DNA from: Basidiobolus ranarum | Lineage: Eukaryota > Basidiobolomycota > Basidiobolomycetes > Basidiobolales | Length of the DNA stretch: 39,921 bases | Reading direction: 5' to 3' | NCBI GenBank assembly: GCA_040143965.1 | Contig: JASJQH010000040.1 | Location: forward strand, 1 to 39,921 | Shown: one piece after another, positions 9,854-20,986 of the stretch | How the letters are laid out: the number at the start of each line of letters is the position of its first letter | Position numbering within the stretch: the first letter of the stretch is position 1 | The notes under the pieces: generated by a model | What the model saw: only the letters and a program-made list of their open reading frames with translations | Told to the model about the DNA's origin: nothing | The model's database searches: none | Program-made: the position numbers and the translations under genes

Positions 9854-10149
9854 GTTCTACAGTGAGTTAGGTTCCAAACAAACAATAATATTTAAACTCA
9901 TTGATTAACATGAAGTTTATCTAATTAAATGGTATTTGGCTTAGCGACCAAATTTAGTTATTCTTTTCCATAAAATTTCTTGATCTTGATTTATTTCCCA
10001 AAGCAATCTATTTGGGGGAGGGGGTAAAGATTAGAAAAAAAAGGTCCAATATGAAAATTTCGCACTTCTCACGTATCAAAGGAAATTCAATTCAATTGAT
10101 TAACCATTGTTGCTTATAGAACTTGAAGTAACTATTCGAAAAGTTCAAC
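9854..10149. promoter_or_regulatory. Divergent promoter, chromodomain gene / mitochondrial uL22m
   Basis: The two start codons are 296 bp apart on opposite strands. The gap has a GGGGGAGGGGG run at 10014-10024 and A-rich tracts at 10036. No clear TATA box is seen for either gene. Confidence 0.5.
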
Positions 10150-11139
10150 ATGCTCAGCTCAAGATGTCAAGTTGGCGCTCTTGGTAAGAAATAATAGACT
10201 ACTATACTTACGAATACTGGGAAAAATATATGAACTAAGATATATATTGTAGCCTCCGCCTTTAACTTGTGTAGAATTAACAACACAAGAAGTGTGAGTG
10301 TTGGGTGAGTCTATCAACTTGCTTGTGTTAATTTCTTTTGAACTTGTAATAACTCTTCGTTTTCCCTAAGAATTCGTCATTTCCATGCTGCCTCACCAAA
10401 ACTTGATCTCTCCCGACCTGAGATCTCTGCCTCCCCTTTGTTTAACCAAATCGCTGAGAAAGTTGAAACTGCAGTAGAAAAGAAGGGTAAGAAGGTTATT
10501 CTTGAAGGAGAAAAAGCTCAAAACGAAATAGTAGGAAAAGAAGTATGTGCTTATCAGTGGAACATATTAGAGTTATTCTTCCGATAACTAACTATTTTTC
10601 TTACGTTGACTTGTTATAGTACCGTTTCTCTACTGCTAACTTCAAAGGCAGTCCCAAGAAACTTCGTTTTATCTCCAAACAAATTGCTGGCCTTCCTTTG
10701 GAAAAAGCCATTGTCCAAATGGAATTCTCTCCCAAACGTTCTTCCAACAAAATTCTTCACAATTTGACTTTCTTGCGTAAGAATGCCGAACTCCAGAAGG
10801 GTATGGATCCCAAGAAGATGTATGTTGGTAAGTAATTTATTTAAAGTAACACCTGAGTCATATTGACACACTTGCTAACCCATTATTCATTTAGCCCAAG
10901 CTTGGGTTGGTAAAGGCCAATATCTTAAGCGTGTTCAACCTCACAGTCGTGGTAGACACGGAGTTAAGCACCATCCTAGTGCCCACATGAAGTTCATCAT
11001 CAAGGAGATTGAGGAACAGCCAGACCTTGGTAGAGCTAGAAGAAGAAAGATTCATCGCTTCACTGAGACCAAAAAAGTATGGAACTCTTTAGGAAATAAC
11101 AAACCCGTATACAACCCCAAGCCTTATTACAATTGGTAG
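10150..11139 (+). CDS. Mitochondrial large-subunit ribosomal protein uL22m
   Basis: Five exons, 10150-10183, 10253-10304, 10371-10542, 10620-10827 and 10895-11139, give 236 residues. Residues 1 to about 80 are a mitochondrial targeting leader plus extension, rich in Ser, Arg and Ala and split by two early introns. The L22 core begins near YRFSTANFKGSPKKLRFISK and has the family signature: conserved KL/FI, EKAIVQMEFSPKR, KNAE, and the basic hairpin region KRVQPHSRGRHGVKHHPSAHMKF. The C-terminal stretch after it (ARRRKIHRFTETKKVW ... YNW) fits fungal MRPL22 proteins. In the mitoribosome uL22m lines the exit tunnel. AATAAA lies about 65 bp after the stop. The internal minus-strand open frame at 10614-10871 is a shadow. 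Confidence 0.92.
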
Positions 11140-11836
11140 ATTTTAGAAAGTTTCCTTCCTTTTTAGCATAACTTATTTCATCTATGTAAGGTCATCTCAA
11201 TCAAAATAAATATTACTCTGGCATTCTACACTTGTGGTTTATTAGAAGTTGGCGGGCGCTCTTACCAGATACCGTGAGACTGGACTCTCCATACAGCCTG
11301 TTAGTAGTTACCTAACAAATGGTTACATGTATCATGATTGCGTAGGGTTGGAACTTATTCATGCCCTGATTCATTCACACGAGTTCGAGGTCCAATTGCT
11401 AGGCCAGAGATGTTGATTGTGGTCACGCACTTGCAAATTTAAGTTAGACTAAAGCGTCCAATCCCATAGCCAGTAACGTGCATTCTAGCGACACCTCACA
11501 TACCAATCAAATGGCCCGGACGACCCATCAGGTATTGGAAATGACGGATTTGGAAATTCTAAGCGAAACCTGAGACCAAACTTCTTTGAATCCAAGTATA
11601 TCTTGTCATACACCGGATTCCTCATGACTGTTGAGGATTAGTAAAAAGAACATTGTTCAAGAATGGTCATTGTTACGCCGTATAAATACTTACCCTTTGC
11701 TGTCCAGTACTCATACCAAGAGATTTTCCCAGTGATATTAGCTTATACATGACTTCTAAAAACATTCTTTCTTGAGCGAATTTAAAGAATTTCCAAGTAA
11801 TATAGCCCTTTCTGTCTAAAGAAATAAAACTAAACC
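11140..11836. other. Intergenic region
   Basis: It contains AATAAA at 11205-11210 for uL22m and the 5' region of the voltage-sensor gene. No coding signal is convincing; a minus-strand frame overlapping the next gene's first exons is a shadow. Confidence 0.55.
11205..11210 (+). terminator. Poly(A) signal AATAAA of the uL22m gene
   Basis: A canonical AATAAA 66 bp downstream of the uL22m stop codon, in an AT-rich context. Confidence 0.5.
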
Positions 11837-12849
11837 ATGATTGAGTCACCGTAAGTATACCTTGACTGTATTGTAAACATGGCCACTTCCTTATCATTGG
11901 CTTTTCAGGTCTAAAGATAAGCTTGAGACTCCCATCGAGGGCATCTCTCGGTCTGAACGAGTACACCAATTGGTATTCTCCAAATTTTATACTGCTTTAT
12001 ACATTATTATGGCGATACTTTCCCTAATATCAGTAATAATAGTAAGTGATGTTCAAACGTTCAAAAATCTCTCTCGGCTTCTCATTTACTAACGGTCGTT
12101 TCCTGCTTGCTCCCATAATTCGCGGGATCTAGTCTCTTCTACAACAATGGTAAGTGTCTACTGAAAATATCTTGCCATTCCAATGTACTAATTGTAGTTT
12201 GTTGGTGGGGGAAATATTAGCCCTGGAACGTTTTATATTGTGCTTGAAATCATTGTCAACACAGTGATGATAGTCGAAGTTACCATTCGCTTGGTTGTTT
12301 ATGGGAAGGTAAGTAGTGCAATGGCAAATAGCCCAAATAGCTGATCAACCAATAATCTTTGAAATCTATAACAGAAATTTTGGAAATCTTGGATGAATAT
12401 CCTCGATGTAGTCATAGTACTTCTATGTATCATTACAGTCGTATTTTTATTTATGGATTGTTCAACGATTCGAGGACGTGGTGAATTAGCCTCCACTTTA
12501 TTCTTGGTATTTCGTAACACCACACAGTTCTTCCGTTTGTTCATCATGATTCGAAAGTAAGTGGCATCTAGAAGTTGGCGTTAATAATCCATGTTAACCG
12601 TTCCATCTCTCTCCCAGAAATAAGCAACATCTCACTGGAAGAAAACGCAATACCATTGAATTTAAAGGAGTGGTTTCAGAAATAGAAGAGGGAAATTTGG
12701 ATACCGTTCACTCTGGTTTCTCGCCGGGGTATATTTTGGAAGAAGAGTCCGACGATGAACCCTCGGCACCAACCTCGCGTACCTCTACTCATCGCTCCCT
12801 GGCAGGTCTAAAAGAGATTACAGTGATTCCAGCTGCATTAAAGAAGTAA
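11837..12849 (+). CDS. Voltage-sensor-domain-only membrane protein (ion transport superfamily)
   Basis: Exons 11837-11850, 11909 to about 12045, 12133-12149, 12198-12308, 12375-12556 and 12618-12849 give about 230 residues. Helix S1 is FYTALYIIMAILSLISVII. S2 (FYIVLEIIVNTVMIVEVTIR) carries the acidic residues and closing arginine of a charge-transfer centre. S3 has the conserved Asp in NILDVVIV. S4 (LFLVFRNTTQFFRLFIMIRK) has spaced arginines. There is no S5-pore-S6, so this is a stand-alone sensor like those in Hv1 or TMEM266, with a polar C-tail of about 75 residues. Odd points: the second intron needs donor GTGATG at 12046 to keep frame, because the stronger GTAAGT at 12042 shifts it; and the stop codon overlaps GTAAGTCC, so a downstream exon is possible. 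The substrate, if any, is unknown. Confidence 0.75.
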
Positions 12850-14090
12850 GTCCTGGGTTGAATAAGGCAGACATTACGGAGTAAACAATTCATAATACAC
12901 TTAACCCCAGCCAACTAACCATAACACATTCCCGGTGTCAATATTTCTTCACCCAACCCTTTACATTACATTCAAACGAACTGGTTTAGCGCATCCTCGA
13001 AATCATGTAATTTTGACATTGTTTAGTTAATATGCAAGCCAAATGGAATAAATACCGATCTGTATATATAACATAACACCCAAAGACTCTGCAGATATGA
13101 CTTCAATCATGTATACGGATTGGTTTGCTCCTCGCATAAATCCTGTACGAGGATTACAAGTTTGATTCAATGTTTTAGAACCTCGAAATAGCAAGTGAAA
13201 TGGCCAGAAGAATGTTACGTGGATTCTCATCCAAGACCAGACAAACATGAGCAGAAACCTGTGTCATGATGTTCGCCTTAATATACATATCGTACAGAGA
13301 ATGGTTCCTTGAAATTACTGTTCAAACTAATAAAGTTGAATGTGCTTTGTTACACCCAATGTGAGATTAGAATTAATATAGAAGAGAATGTACGACAGAA
13401 CAGTGTCGAGAAGTGACTGACACCAAGCAAATAAGCGACTATCTTCCCAAGGCAAGCGCAACCTTAACGAACACCCGACCCCAATACGCTATCGCATCAA
13501 TAAACTCAATCTCATGGAATGGATCATCGCGATAACTAAACCAGAACAAGTGAAAGACCAAACCTTAATTGAATTGAATAGGAGTAAAATACTGTGCCAA
13601 GAATTGATTGGCCAATACTCCCTCCATAAGAAATCAATTGTAGCACCAACCAATCCAATACTGGGCGACTTGGCGACTGGGCGATGCTGCTCCAAGCGCA
13701 TTCAAATTCGCACCAACGCGCTCTATGTCATTCAGCAATAGAACGCGAGACTCCAACTGCATAAGACATTGATGATTTATTTTGAAAATGGGATGTTTTG
13801 CCTGCTTTAATCTATCAGAAATGGCATCCTGGAAAATAGGGGATATCACAGCCGAAAAAGAGGTCTATATGTACAATCAATCCGGGGACTTGTTCATATT
13901 TTTCATTCCTCATCTGAAGTCTGAAGCCCAGTTTACTGGAATACGGATATTTCATTTTTCTTGATACTATAGATAAACCCATTAACCAACCCTCGATTCT
14001 CCATTGTTTTATTTTACTCGTATATCTCCCCTAATCCAACTCTAACCTTGAGACGTCTATAGAGTAGACTCGTCAAAAAAATTCAAAATA
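12850..14090. other. Gene-free intergenic region
   Basis: About 1.2 kb without a supported gene. A 75-codon plus-strand frame at 13514-13741 and a 71-codon minus-strand frame at 13634-13849 overlap each other and show no domain, signal peptide or splice support. The promoter of the Myb/SANT-like gene should lie at the right end. Confidence 0.5.
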
Positions 14091-15070
14091 ATGTCAACCA
14101 TTGGAAGATCTTGGGAAACCGCCGAGACTAAAATGCTCATTAACCTACGGCAAGATATGGACCACGAATTCTCCTCCGTGAAGCGTAACGCTCCCCTCTG
14201 GATGAAAATATCTGACCATATAAACAGTGCTGGCTATCAAAGGACCGACAAACAGTGTAAAGAAAAGTGGAAAAACCTACTTTCAGAGTTTAAAGTAAGT
14301 TTGTGTATCAATATCCATGATTGACGCTTATTAGTAATCACCCTTTTTTACAGAGAGCTGAAATGCAGAAAGAGAGTGAGCAACGGGCCTTCCCTTATTA
14401 TGAAGTGTTGAAAGACTTTCTATCTAGACAAAGTTCATATGTTGAATCTCCGACGCAGCCACTAGAAGAGTCCGCCGCCGTAAACTACTCTTCTTCACCT
14501 ACACCTGTAAGTAGACTCATGAATGAACGTGGTCCTGCTATGGGTAGTTGCCTTCCTCCGGTGAACTTACTACCGCCAGTTGGTTATTCTTCTGTAGTTC
14601 GATATTCACCGTCTGCCCCAGCCTTCTCTTACCATACGACGCGTTCACCAAGTGCTCATATTCCAACTCCTATCTACAAATCTCTAACTCGAGAATTAGT
14701 TGATCATGAGTTTGTCGCATCTCCTGTCGTTAAACGTAGAAGAAGTTCCAGCGATAGTGAGAAGTCCTACAGTATAGTTCTCGGGGATATCGTGGAATTA
14801 CTTCGTCGAGAGATTGGAGAGCGTAGAAAATGGGAGGAAAAACTAGAAGTAAACCGAGTGGAAAACGAACGCCGAAGAGAACGCCAAGAAAAGCGCCGCG
14901 AGAGAAGAGAGAAAGATCGTTTGGAACGGCAACATGCGCAAACACTACTACTTGTGGCCATTGCTTCTAGAATTATGCCTAATGTTGGTGATTTGATCCA
15001 CTCAGCAAACATTCGTGATGTGGCAAGCTCAGATTCTGATAGAAATGAGAACGCGGCCGATCCCAACTGA
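14091..15070 (+). CDS. Myb/SANT-like (trihelix) DNA-binding protein with C-terminal coiled coil
   Basis: Two exons, 14091-14294 and 14354-15070, give 306 residues; the 59-nt intron starts GTAAGT and ends TTTTTTACAG. Residues 5 to about 95 are a Myb/SANT-like trihelix domain: W8 in SWETAET, LWMKISDHI, then YQRTDKQCKEKWKNLLSEFK, with three regularly spaced Trp positions and a basic third helix. Such domains bind DNA in plant trihelix factors, fungal regulators and Harbinger-transposon Myb-like proteins. The middle is Ser/Pro-rich. KRRRSSSDSEKS could be a nuclear signal with phospho-sites. A long, highly charged Arg/Glu coiled coil follows (about residues 205-265) and a hydrophobic tip (TLLLVAIASRI) suggests oligomerisation. 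No transposase partner or terminal repeats lie nearby, so I treat it as a host gene. Its target is unknown. Confidence 0.85.
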
Positions 15071-16063
15071 ATGAAATAGAAAGATACCTAACCTAACCCT
15101 CTATTCAAATTACTGAAGAGTGTGTGGACAAAGATCCTTATTTCTTATTCAAGCCCTTGTCGTCAGTTGAAGCCTGGTAACAATCTTGACTAAGCACAGG
15201 TTCTTTGTAGATTTAATGGTTTATTCCTTGTGTGGTTTTTAAAAAGAGCTCCTCGAGTGCTCCCATTCCTACTCCTTCTGTACATTATAGCGGTTTAAGT
15301 GGAAACCTTGAATTTTAGAAGCTATCTTTGCACCGTATAACGTCTTTACTTTTCGGTTTTTTGATAAATTGAAGTTTCTCGATACATGTACAAAATTTCG
15401 CACCGATTTTACTAGTGATTTCAGTTGGAATCTGGCGCGCATCATCTAACTATTAGTGTATTAGCGTAATGGCGTAAGATGCTGATGTGTGGTGGCCGTT
15501 TAATCTAGATAGAATTCGATCCTGGTTTCGATGGAGTTTCTATTATAGGTCAATCATTACTATATATACATCGGTGGATCTGGATGTATCGATCGTAAAT
15601 ATACCAATTTTATTCCCTTTTCAAATGATGTTTGTTACTGTGTATATGTATATATAACCCCATATAACCCTAACCCTTAACCATATATTCATCATCACAA
15701 CTGTACCATAACCATCACAACCGTACCATAACCGGATCATTGGAGTTGATCTCTTAGCGCAATCCATTTCATCTGTACGACAAACAGGTTGCTTTCTTGA
15801 ACTTGCTTTCGACATGTATCTTAGATTATCCCATATCCCACTTGGATCCTTCTACGTGTTGTGTTAGGGTTAGCTTAGGTTAAAAACTCTTTCATGGTGT
15901 TTCAGTATCACGTGATATATAACCTCTACACTGTGTAGGTTTGTATGAATATTATTTGAAGGTACATTAGAAAGGGTTGTATTTTTATTTATTTGGAAAG
16001 AATGATTACATGAGTATTCTTGGACATGGCAGAATGAAGAAGCTCGGTGTGTACTTTTAAGGC
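15071..16063. other. Convergent intergenic region with telomere-repeat-like motifs
   Basis: It lies between two converging genes. It contains CTAACCCT at 15093-15100, AACCCTAACCC at 15666-15676 and TTAGGGTTAG at 15864-15873, plus TA-rich tracts. A 64-codon minus-strand frame at 15621 has no features. Confidence 0.55.
15666..15676. repeat. Interstitial telomere-like motif AACCCTAACCC
   Basis: Nearly two units of CCCTAA, preceded by a direct repeat of ATATAACCC. It is near the 3' side of eS1. A second motif, TTAGGGTTAG, is at 15864-15873. Confidence 0.7.
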
Positions 16064-16985
16064 TTAGATATCAGTGAAGACTTGGGGCTCTTTGAATTCT
16101 TTGGCAATCTTGGCACCAGAGTCTTCAGAAGCGTCACCGTGAAGTTCCATCAATTTACCAACATCGAATTTGGGGGCCTTGAGGATCTTGACTTTGTGAA
16201 GGTAGACGTTTTGAAGAGGATAGATACCTTGGCAAGCCTTTTCAATCTCGCGACCAATAACCTCAGGAATGAACTTTTGAACCAAAGATTTCAAATCGCA
16301 AGTACTAGCTTCACGGGTCATAATTTCGAACATCTTCTTGCGAATTTGACGAATTTGAGCTGATTGAGCATAGGTGGTCTTCTTGAGTTGGTTGGGTCTT
16401 CTACGAGTGAAACCAATGGAGAAAAGACGAAGAAGGTAACCATCGGTGGTCTTAACATCAACATGAGCTTCGATGAGAGATTGCCATTTTTTGACAAGGG
16501 ATCTCAACTTATCCGATGTGAAAGTCATACCGTGGAAGTTGGTGAGGCAGTTTTTACCTTGGACTTCGTCAACTCTGAGGCGAATCTTACGGAAAGATTG
16601 CTCCTCATCCTTGTTCAAATCAGCAAGGGAAACTTCGAGAACGCGGCCCTTCAAGTAGTCAACAGCGTTCTTCAAACCTTGAGTACGGTTGACAAGGGTC
16701 TTGCCAACGTTACGGACCTCGAAGAGAGAAGGAGCCTTGATATCATACCAGTCCTTACGGGTGAAGGGATCGACACTAATAAGTTGAATACCTTAGGTTA
16801 GATGGATGGAACAGATTACAAATGATGATTATTAAAAAATGAACGTACATCTTCTTCTTCAAACCCTTCTTTCCTTTACTAAGACGTCTGCATAAAAAAG
16901 TTAGCAATCAAAGCAATGGTTATGACATCAAGCACCCAAGCAAATAAACAGAAACTTATACGTACTTGTTCTTTCCGACAGCCAT
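16064..16985 (-). CDS. RPS1: 40S ribosomal protein eS1 (RPS3a/RPS1)
   Basis: Three exons on the minus strand, 16985-16966, 16887-16849 and 16775-16064, encode 256 residues, the usual eS1 length. The N terminus [19 protein letters not shown] joins [17 protein letters not shown] across intron 2, as in all eukaryotic eS1 proteins. The acceptor CTTATTAG (not the earlier CCTAAG) is needed for this frame. Further signatures are [49 protein letters not shown] and [14 protein letters not shown]. The protein sits on the small-subunit platform near the mRNA exit and contacts eIF3. Splitting the first 20 codons over two short exons is common in fungal RP genes. Two plus-strand frames of 93 and 145 codons across the main exon are shadows of its biased codon use. 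A telomere-like motif lies about 440 bp upstream. Confidence 0.97.
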
Positions 16986-17892
16986 GTTGTATGAATTTGT
17001 TCACAAGCGAAAGTTCGAATGTAAACGCAAAAGGAAGGTACAAATTCAACTTCATCAGGTATTTAAGAGGATTTTCATCAACCAATGAAATGGCCAGTAA
17101 GGATTTGGGCATTTTCCACCACTTTAATCACACTTTTTGAATAGCGTCTTAGGTACTAGTAATAGCCATATTAACAGGCTGTACTTGACTGCACTTACAA
17201 AGAAGTAGCATATAGAGCTCAGAAAGATATGTAGCTTGACGTGGTTGCAACTTCTTTTAATACAAGCACGTTGCCATGATTTTCTAGAGTTGGGCGGTTA
17301 TTTGATAATAGGTGAATTCAATTGGTGAATTTTCATACAAGAAGGGCAGATCAATTGGTGATTTCTCATACATGTATATCGTTATTAGCGCGTCTGTTTG
17401 AAATTCTAGCATTTCTCATCTTTGGGTTAGGGCTAGAGTTGGACAAAGCTACTGTAGAGGCTACAAATGATCTCATTGGTGGATAAACATGAAATATTTA
17501 CCCATTCCATCGACAAGCAAGTTGTGCAAGATAGTATTGCTAGGAAAATGTTAGGTAACCTATGTACTCATTGGAATGACAGCTGAGAATGGAGGAATTG
17601 TAACATTAGCTGTGCAACTGATCCCCCCAAACTCCCCCCAACTCCCGACCATTTTATCTTATCTCCCAGGAGTTACAATCTAACTAGTCTAAGCTTCTAA
17701 TGCATAAATAATCCCCCATTGTGAGCCTATTTTGGTCAATCGGAAAAAAATTCCTTTCGAAATCTATTCGTATATCAACGTAGAACGAAAGATTAGACTC
17801 AAAGAACACCGAATATCAATATATTCTTGATTGTCGATTTCTCTCTTTTCACTCTCAATACACACTAGAAGTATTTTATTGACCTTCATTCT
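16986..17892. promoter_or_regulatory. Divergent promoter region, eS1 / TBC protein
   Basis: About 0.9 kb between two divergent starts. It includes GGGTTAGGGCTAG at 17424-17436, a direct repeat of CAATTGGTGAATTT/CAATTGGTGATTT (about 17320 and 17353) and a C-rich run (CCCCCCAAACTCCCCCC) near 17624. TTAGGG-type boxes in RP promoters recall Tbf1 sites of yeasts; here this is only a parallel. Confidence 0.4.
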
Positions 17893-19256
17893 ATGATCCA
17901 ATACTATGGCCCAACTATTCCGCCTTCTCCCAGACCTAAAAGAGAGAAGATATCTTATATGCTAGATACTCTAGGTGAATTTGAAGAGATTTTAAATGCC
18001 GAGATGTACGTGGATTTGGGAAAGCTACGTCGCTCATCACGTCATGGCATTCCATCTGAAGTCAGAGGGGTACGCATCCAATTCCACTCTTTCCTCATAG
18101 TTTGAGAAATGTGCTATTTTGAACGAGATTGAAACATCCAATTCAAACCCCCACGTGCTAAACTTTTCTCTCCTTCCTGAATAGGAAGTTTGGAAGTTCC
18201 TCCTCGGTGTGGAGCAAGCAGACAGATGTAAGTGTTGCTGTGGAAGTTTTTTCAATTCAAACAAATCACTTATCGAGCATTTGCAGCTCACGAAATGTCC
18301 AGCATCAAAGCTCGCGCGGAAGAATATCAGTTAATGGATAAAGAAAATACCGAATCATCCAAGCGCATTCATGGGGAAGTGTCCCGGTATTGCCGTAAGA
18401 TGGGTATTTCCACACATAATGGGAAACTTACTACTTTTGAGAATGTAATTTCTGCATATTTAAACCGAAACAAGGCGGTTGAATATACGCCCGCTTTAGT
18501 TTCATTATGTGGTCCTTTCGTAGAAACCATAGATAACGAGTCCGAGGTCTTCTTCTGCTTTGAGCGTTTAATGACTATACTAAGTAAGTAAATCCAACCA
18601 CTCTATCCACGCAATTTGGTTATTGATGGTTGTGTTTAGGCGAACATTTTGAAGAGTGTGGAGTCAATGAAATCGTAGCCAAGTTCTTGACTCTCTTCCG
18701 TATATCTATCCCTGATCTGTATCTTTTTTTGGTTCTTCCACATTTGATCTTTCACCAATCTTGAAATATGCTCCTTAAATCGACATTCAACAGATATAAT
18801 TATTTCCAAGAAGAAGAAGTCGATCTGAATGAGTGGGCCACTTCATGGCTTCTTCACCTTTTAGCTAAAGAGCTGCCTCTTGAATGTCTACTCAGGTTGT
18901 GGGATTCGTATTTTTCAAGTAACGATTTCCTAGAGTTGCACTTGTACGTCTGCATTGGTATGTTTTCAATCGATCATTTTGGTTTTGACTTGGACCTAAC
19001 CAACGCTCAAAACACTTACTAGCAATGTTGAGGTACTACAAAGACAACCTCGAAGAACTTGAACACTCTGAGATTAGAGCATTGCTGTTACGCCTTCCAG
19101 AACTAGATATGGATCAGGTAAGGCGCTATGCATATTGTATTTACTATTCTTCCCAATCCTAGTACCGGGACTAACGCTATAGTTCATCAGGTCATTCATC
19201 AAGCTATATATCTTATGCATGAAATCAAAGAACGTGAGATCTCAGACACATTGTAA
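17893..19256 (+). CDS. TBC-domain protein (RabGAP family) lacking the glutamine finger
   Basis: Seven exons, 17893-18069, 18185-18227, 18287-18583, 18640-18718, 18794-18957, 19023-19117 and 19191-19256, encode 306 residues. The TBC fold is recognisable from RHGIPSEVRGEVWKFLLGV (50-68), where EVRGxVW is the family entry motif, to WLLHLLAKELPLECLLRLWD and LHLYVCIAMLR. TBC proteins normally speed GTP hydrolysis on Rab GTPases with an arginine finger (IxxDxxR) and a glutamine finger (YxQ). Here the first reads IHGEVSR (Asp to Glu104, Arg107 kept) and the second YTP (140-142), so Gln is absent. It may bind a Rab without full GAP activity, or use another mechanism. It is short, little more than the domain. 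Orthology to a named Gyp protein was not resolved. Confidence 0.88.
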
Positions 19257-19848
19257 CTTGTCACCTCCGTAAGAATATCTCCCCCAAGAGCAACTTGGCT
19301 CCCTGTTTATTAGAGCGACCCTGTATTCGTTAGCGCCTGCATTTATTTATGTGTGTTATTTTTAGACTTCTCTTCACAAGTGTACTCAATTAATTTCCAC
19401 TTTTCTTTCAGTTTGCAATTCATCATACACATTAGTAATTCCAAGCTTTAATATGCTTAGTGTTGTTTGAAAGTACTCAACATATTCAATTGATCTTTTC
19501 TGTTAATGTCGTATCAAAGAGAGTGCTAGACTGTTACGTTCACCTGTGTATTCATCTGCTCTCCATAAATCACACCACTCGTTTTATTCGATCGTGTTTG
19601 TATACACTATGTGTTGGTATACCGATACAAGTACGCTCAGACTCGGTGTTTTACCGATTGTACGTGTACATATTTCGATACAATGCAACTTCGCCTACTG
19701 AGCCACATTAGAAGTTCAACCATTATTTTACAACTCGACCAATTATATTTATATATTTGATGAATTCTCGAGAAAACTATACTAAATCGTTCAGCTATTA
19801 TAAGGGAAGCAAATTACATGACAGAAAGGATATATATCTTGGAAGGAA
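19257..19848. other. Convergent intergenic region
   Basis: This is the shared 3' region of the TBC gene (plus) and the coiled-coil gene (minus). An 83-codon frame at 19460 has no domain or start context worth keeping. Confidence 0.5.
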
Positions 19849-20564
19849 TTAGATAAAATGCTTTGCTACATAAACATTCGTGATAATGAACAGAAGGCCA
19901 AGTAGGATTATTTTGAATAGAATGGACTTCCACTAAAGTCAAGAAAAGATAGGTTATTTACTGATTGCACAACTACATAATCAGAGATAACTTACAACGC
20001 TGCTTGGTTTTTCTACTGCTTTCAAAGTTAATTCACGTTCACGTTGTTCGAGTTCTTCACACAGTGTCTTCAGTTCCAACCACCTTTGTTCTTTCTCGTT
20101 TATGGCTTTATCTCTTTCGCTAATCTCCTGTTTCACTAAATATATTGAAAAGAATGTTTAAAGAACTGGTATTATATTATATAGAGAATAAACCCTTTCG
20201 AAAAAAAACATACCTTGAGTAAACATTGATTTAAAAGTCAATATCTTCTCTTTCATATCAGTCAAGTTACGTTCCATAAGTAAAATTTCGTCAGCTTTTT
20301 CTTCGGATATCTAAAGAAAGTCCTTGTAAATCTTTGATACTTTTGGTCGAGTTGAAAAAATAACTTTACTTTTTGTTGAGCGGTTAAAAGTTCTAACTTT
20401 TGGTTTAATTCTTGCTTTTCTTGGCCCAATGTTCGAAATTCATGGGCTAATTCATCAGCACTATCTTTGAAATCTCGTGGCAACAGCTTCATCGGAGTAG
20501 AAATTACCAACGTTTTATGCAAGGGATTCCTTGCTGGAGTGGGTGCGGTCAAGATGTTTACCAT
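19849..20564 (-). CDS. Tail-anchored coiled-coil protein of unknown function
   Basis: Four exons on the minus strand, 20564-20370, 20310-20214, 20135-19996 and 19932-19849, encode 171 residues. The start MVNILTAPTPARNPLHKTL is polar and possibly disordered. From about residue 30 to 140 the sequence is heptad-like and charged (EFRTLGQEKQELNQKLELL; EKADEILLMERNLTDMKEKI; EKEQRWLELKTLCEELEQRE). Without the last intron the frame would stop at VVSYL. The GTAAGT donor and a CTTTAG acceptor instead join PSSV to WKSILFKIILLGLLFIITNV, a single hydrophobic helix seven residues from the C terminus. That predicts insertion as a tail-anchored protein into ER, mitochondrial or nuclear outer membrane. I do not recognise the family. 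It is divergent from VPS25 across 422 bp. Confidence 0.75.
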
Positions 20565-20986
20565 GTTTCGTGTAGTTCACTATCGTGTAAAGGAAGAAGG
20601 TATAACTGGATTATTATTGACGTAACAGCCTTAAGAGTAACAGCTAGTAAGTTAATTTGTATAGGGTAAAAAAGGGAGATTCATCCATATCTGAGGAAAA
20701 TTCTTGTGGTCACAATAAAGCAGGGATATTTTGTTACTTGTTATCAACAAAGGATAAGTTGGTAAACAATCTGAATTGTATGATGATTATCTCCAAATAT
20801 GCTTAATCATGGCCGTTGAGGAGACGATATGACCATTGGCCAAGCAGTCTCGAGTAAGAGCATATATGGAACCCGAATATTATAATGGTTGGAGTAATAC
20901 GAATGTAGATGATCTTGGAATATCCTATGTGAATTGAATACTCTCTTTCATTTGATAATAGAACGTAATACCACTTCATTTTTACC
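20565..20986. promoter_or_regulatory. Divergent promoter, coiled-coil gene / VPS25
   Basis: 422 bp between opposite start codons, AT-rich, with no clear TATA box at a standard distance from either start. Confidence 0.4.

Noticed and set aside
13514-13849. Overlapping 75- and 71-codon frames on both strands
   Set aside because: Mutual shadows with no features in either.
16082-16801. Plus-strand frames of 93 and 145 codons opposite eS1
   Set aside because: Shadows of the strongly codon-biased eS1 exon; no similarity to any family.
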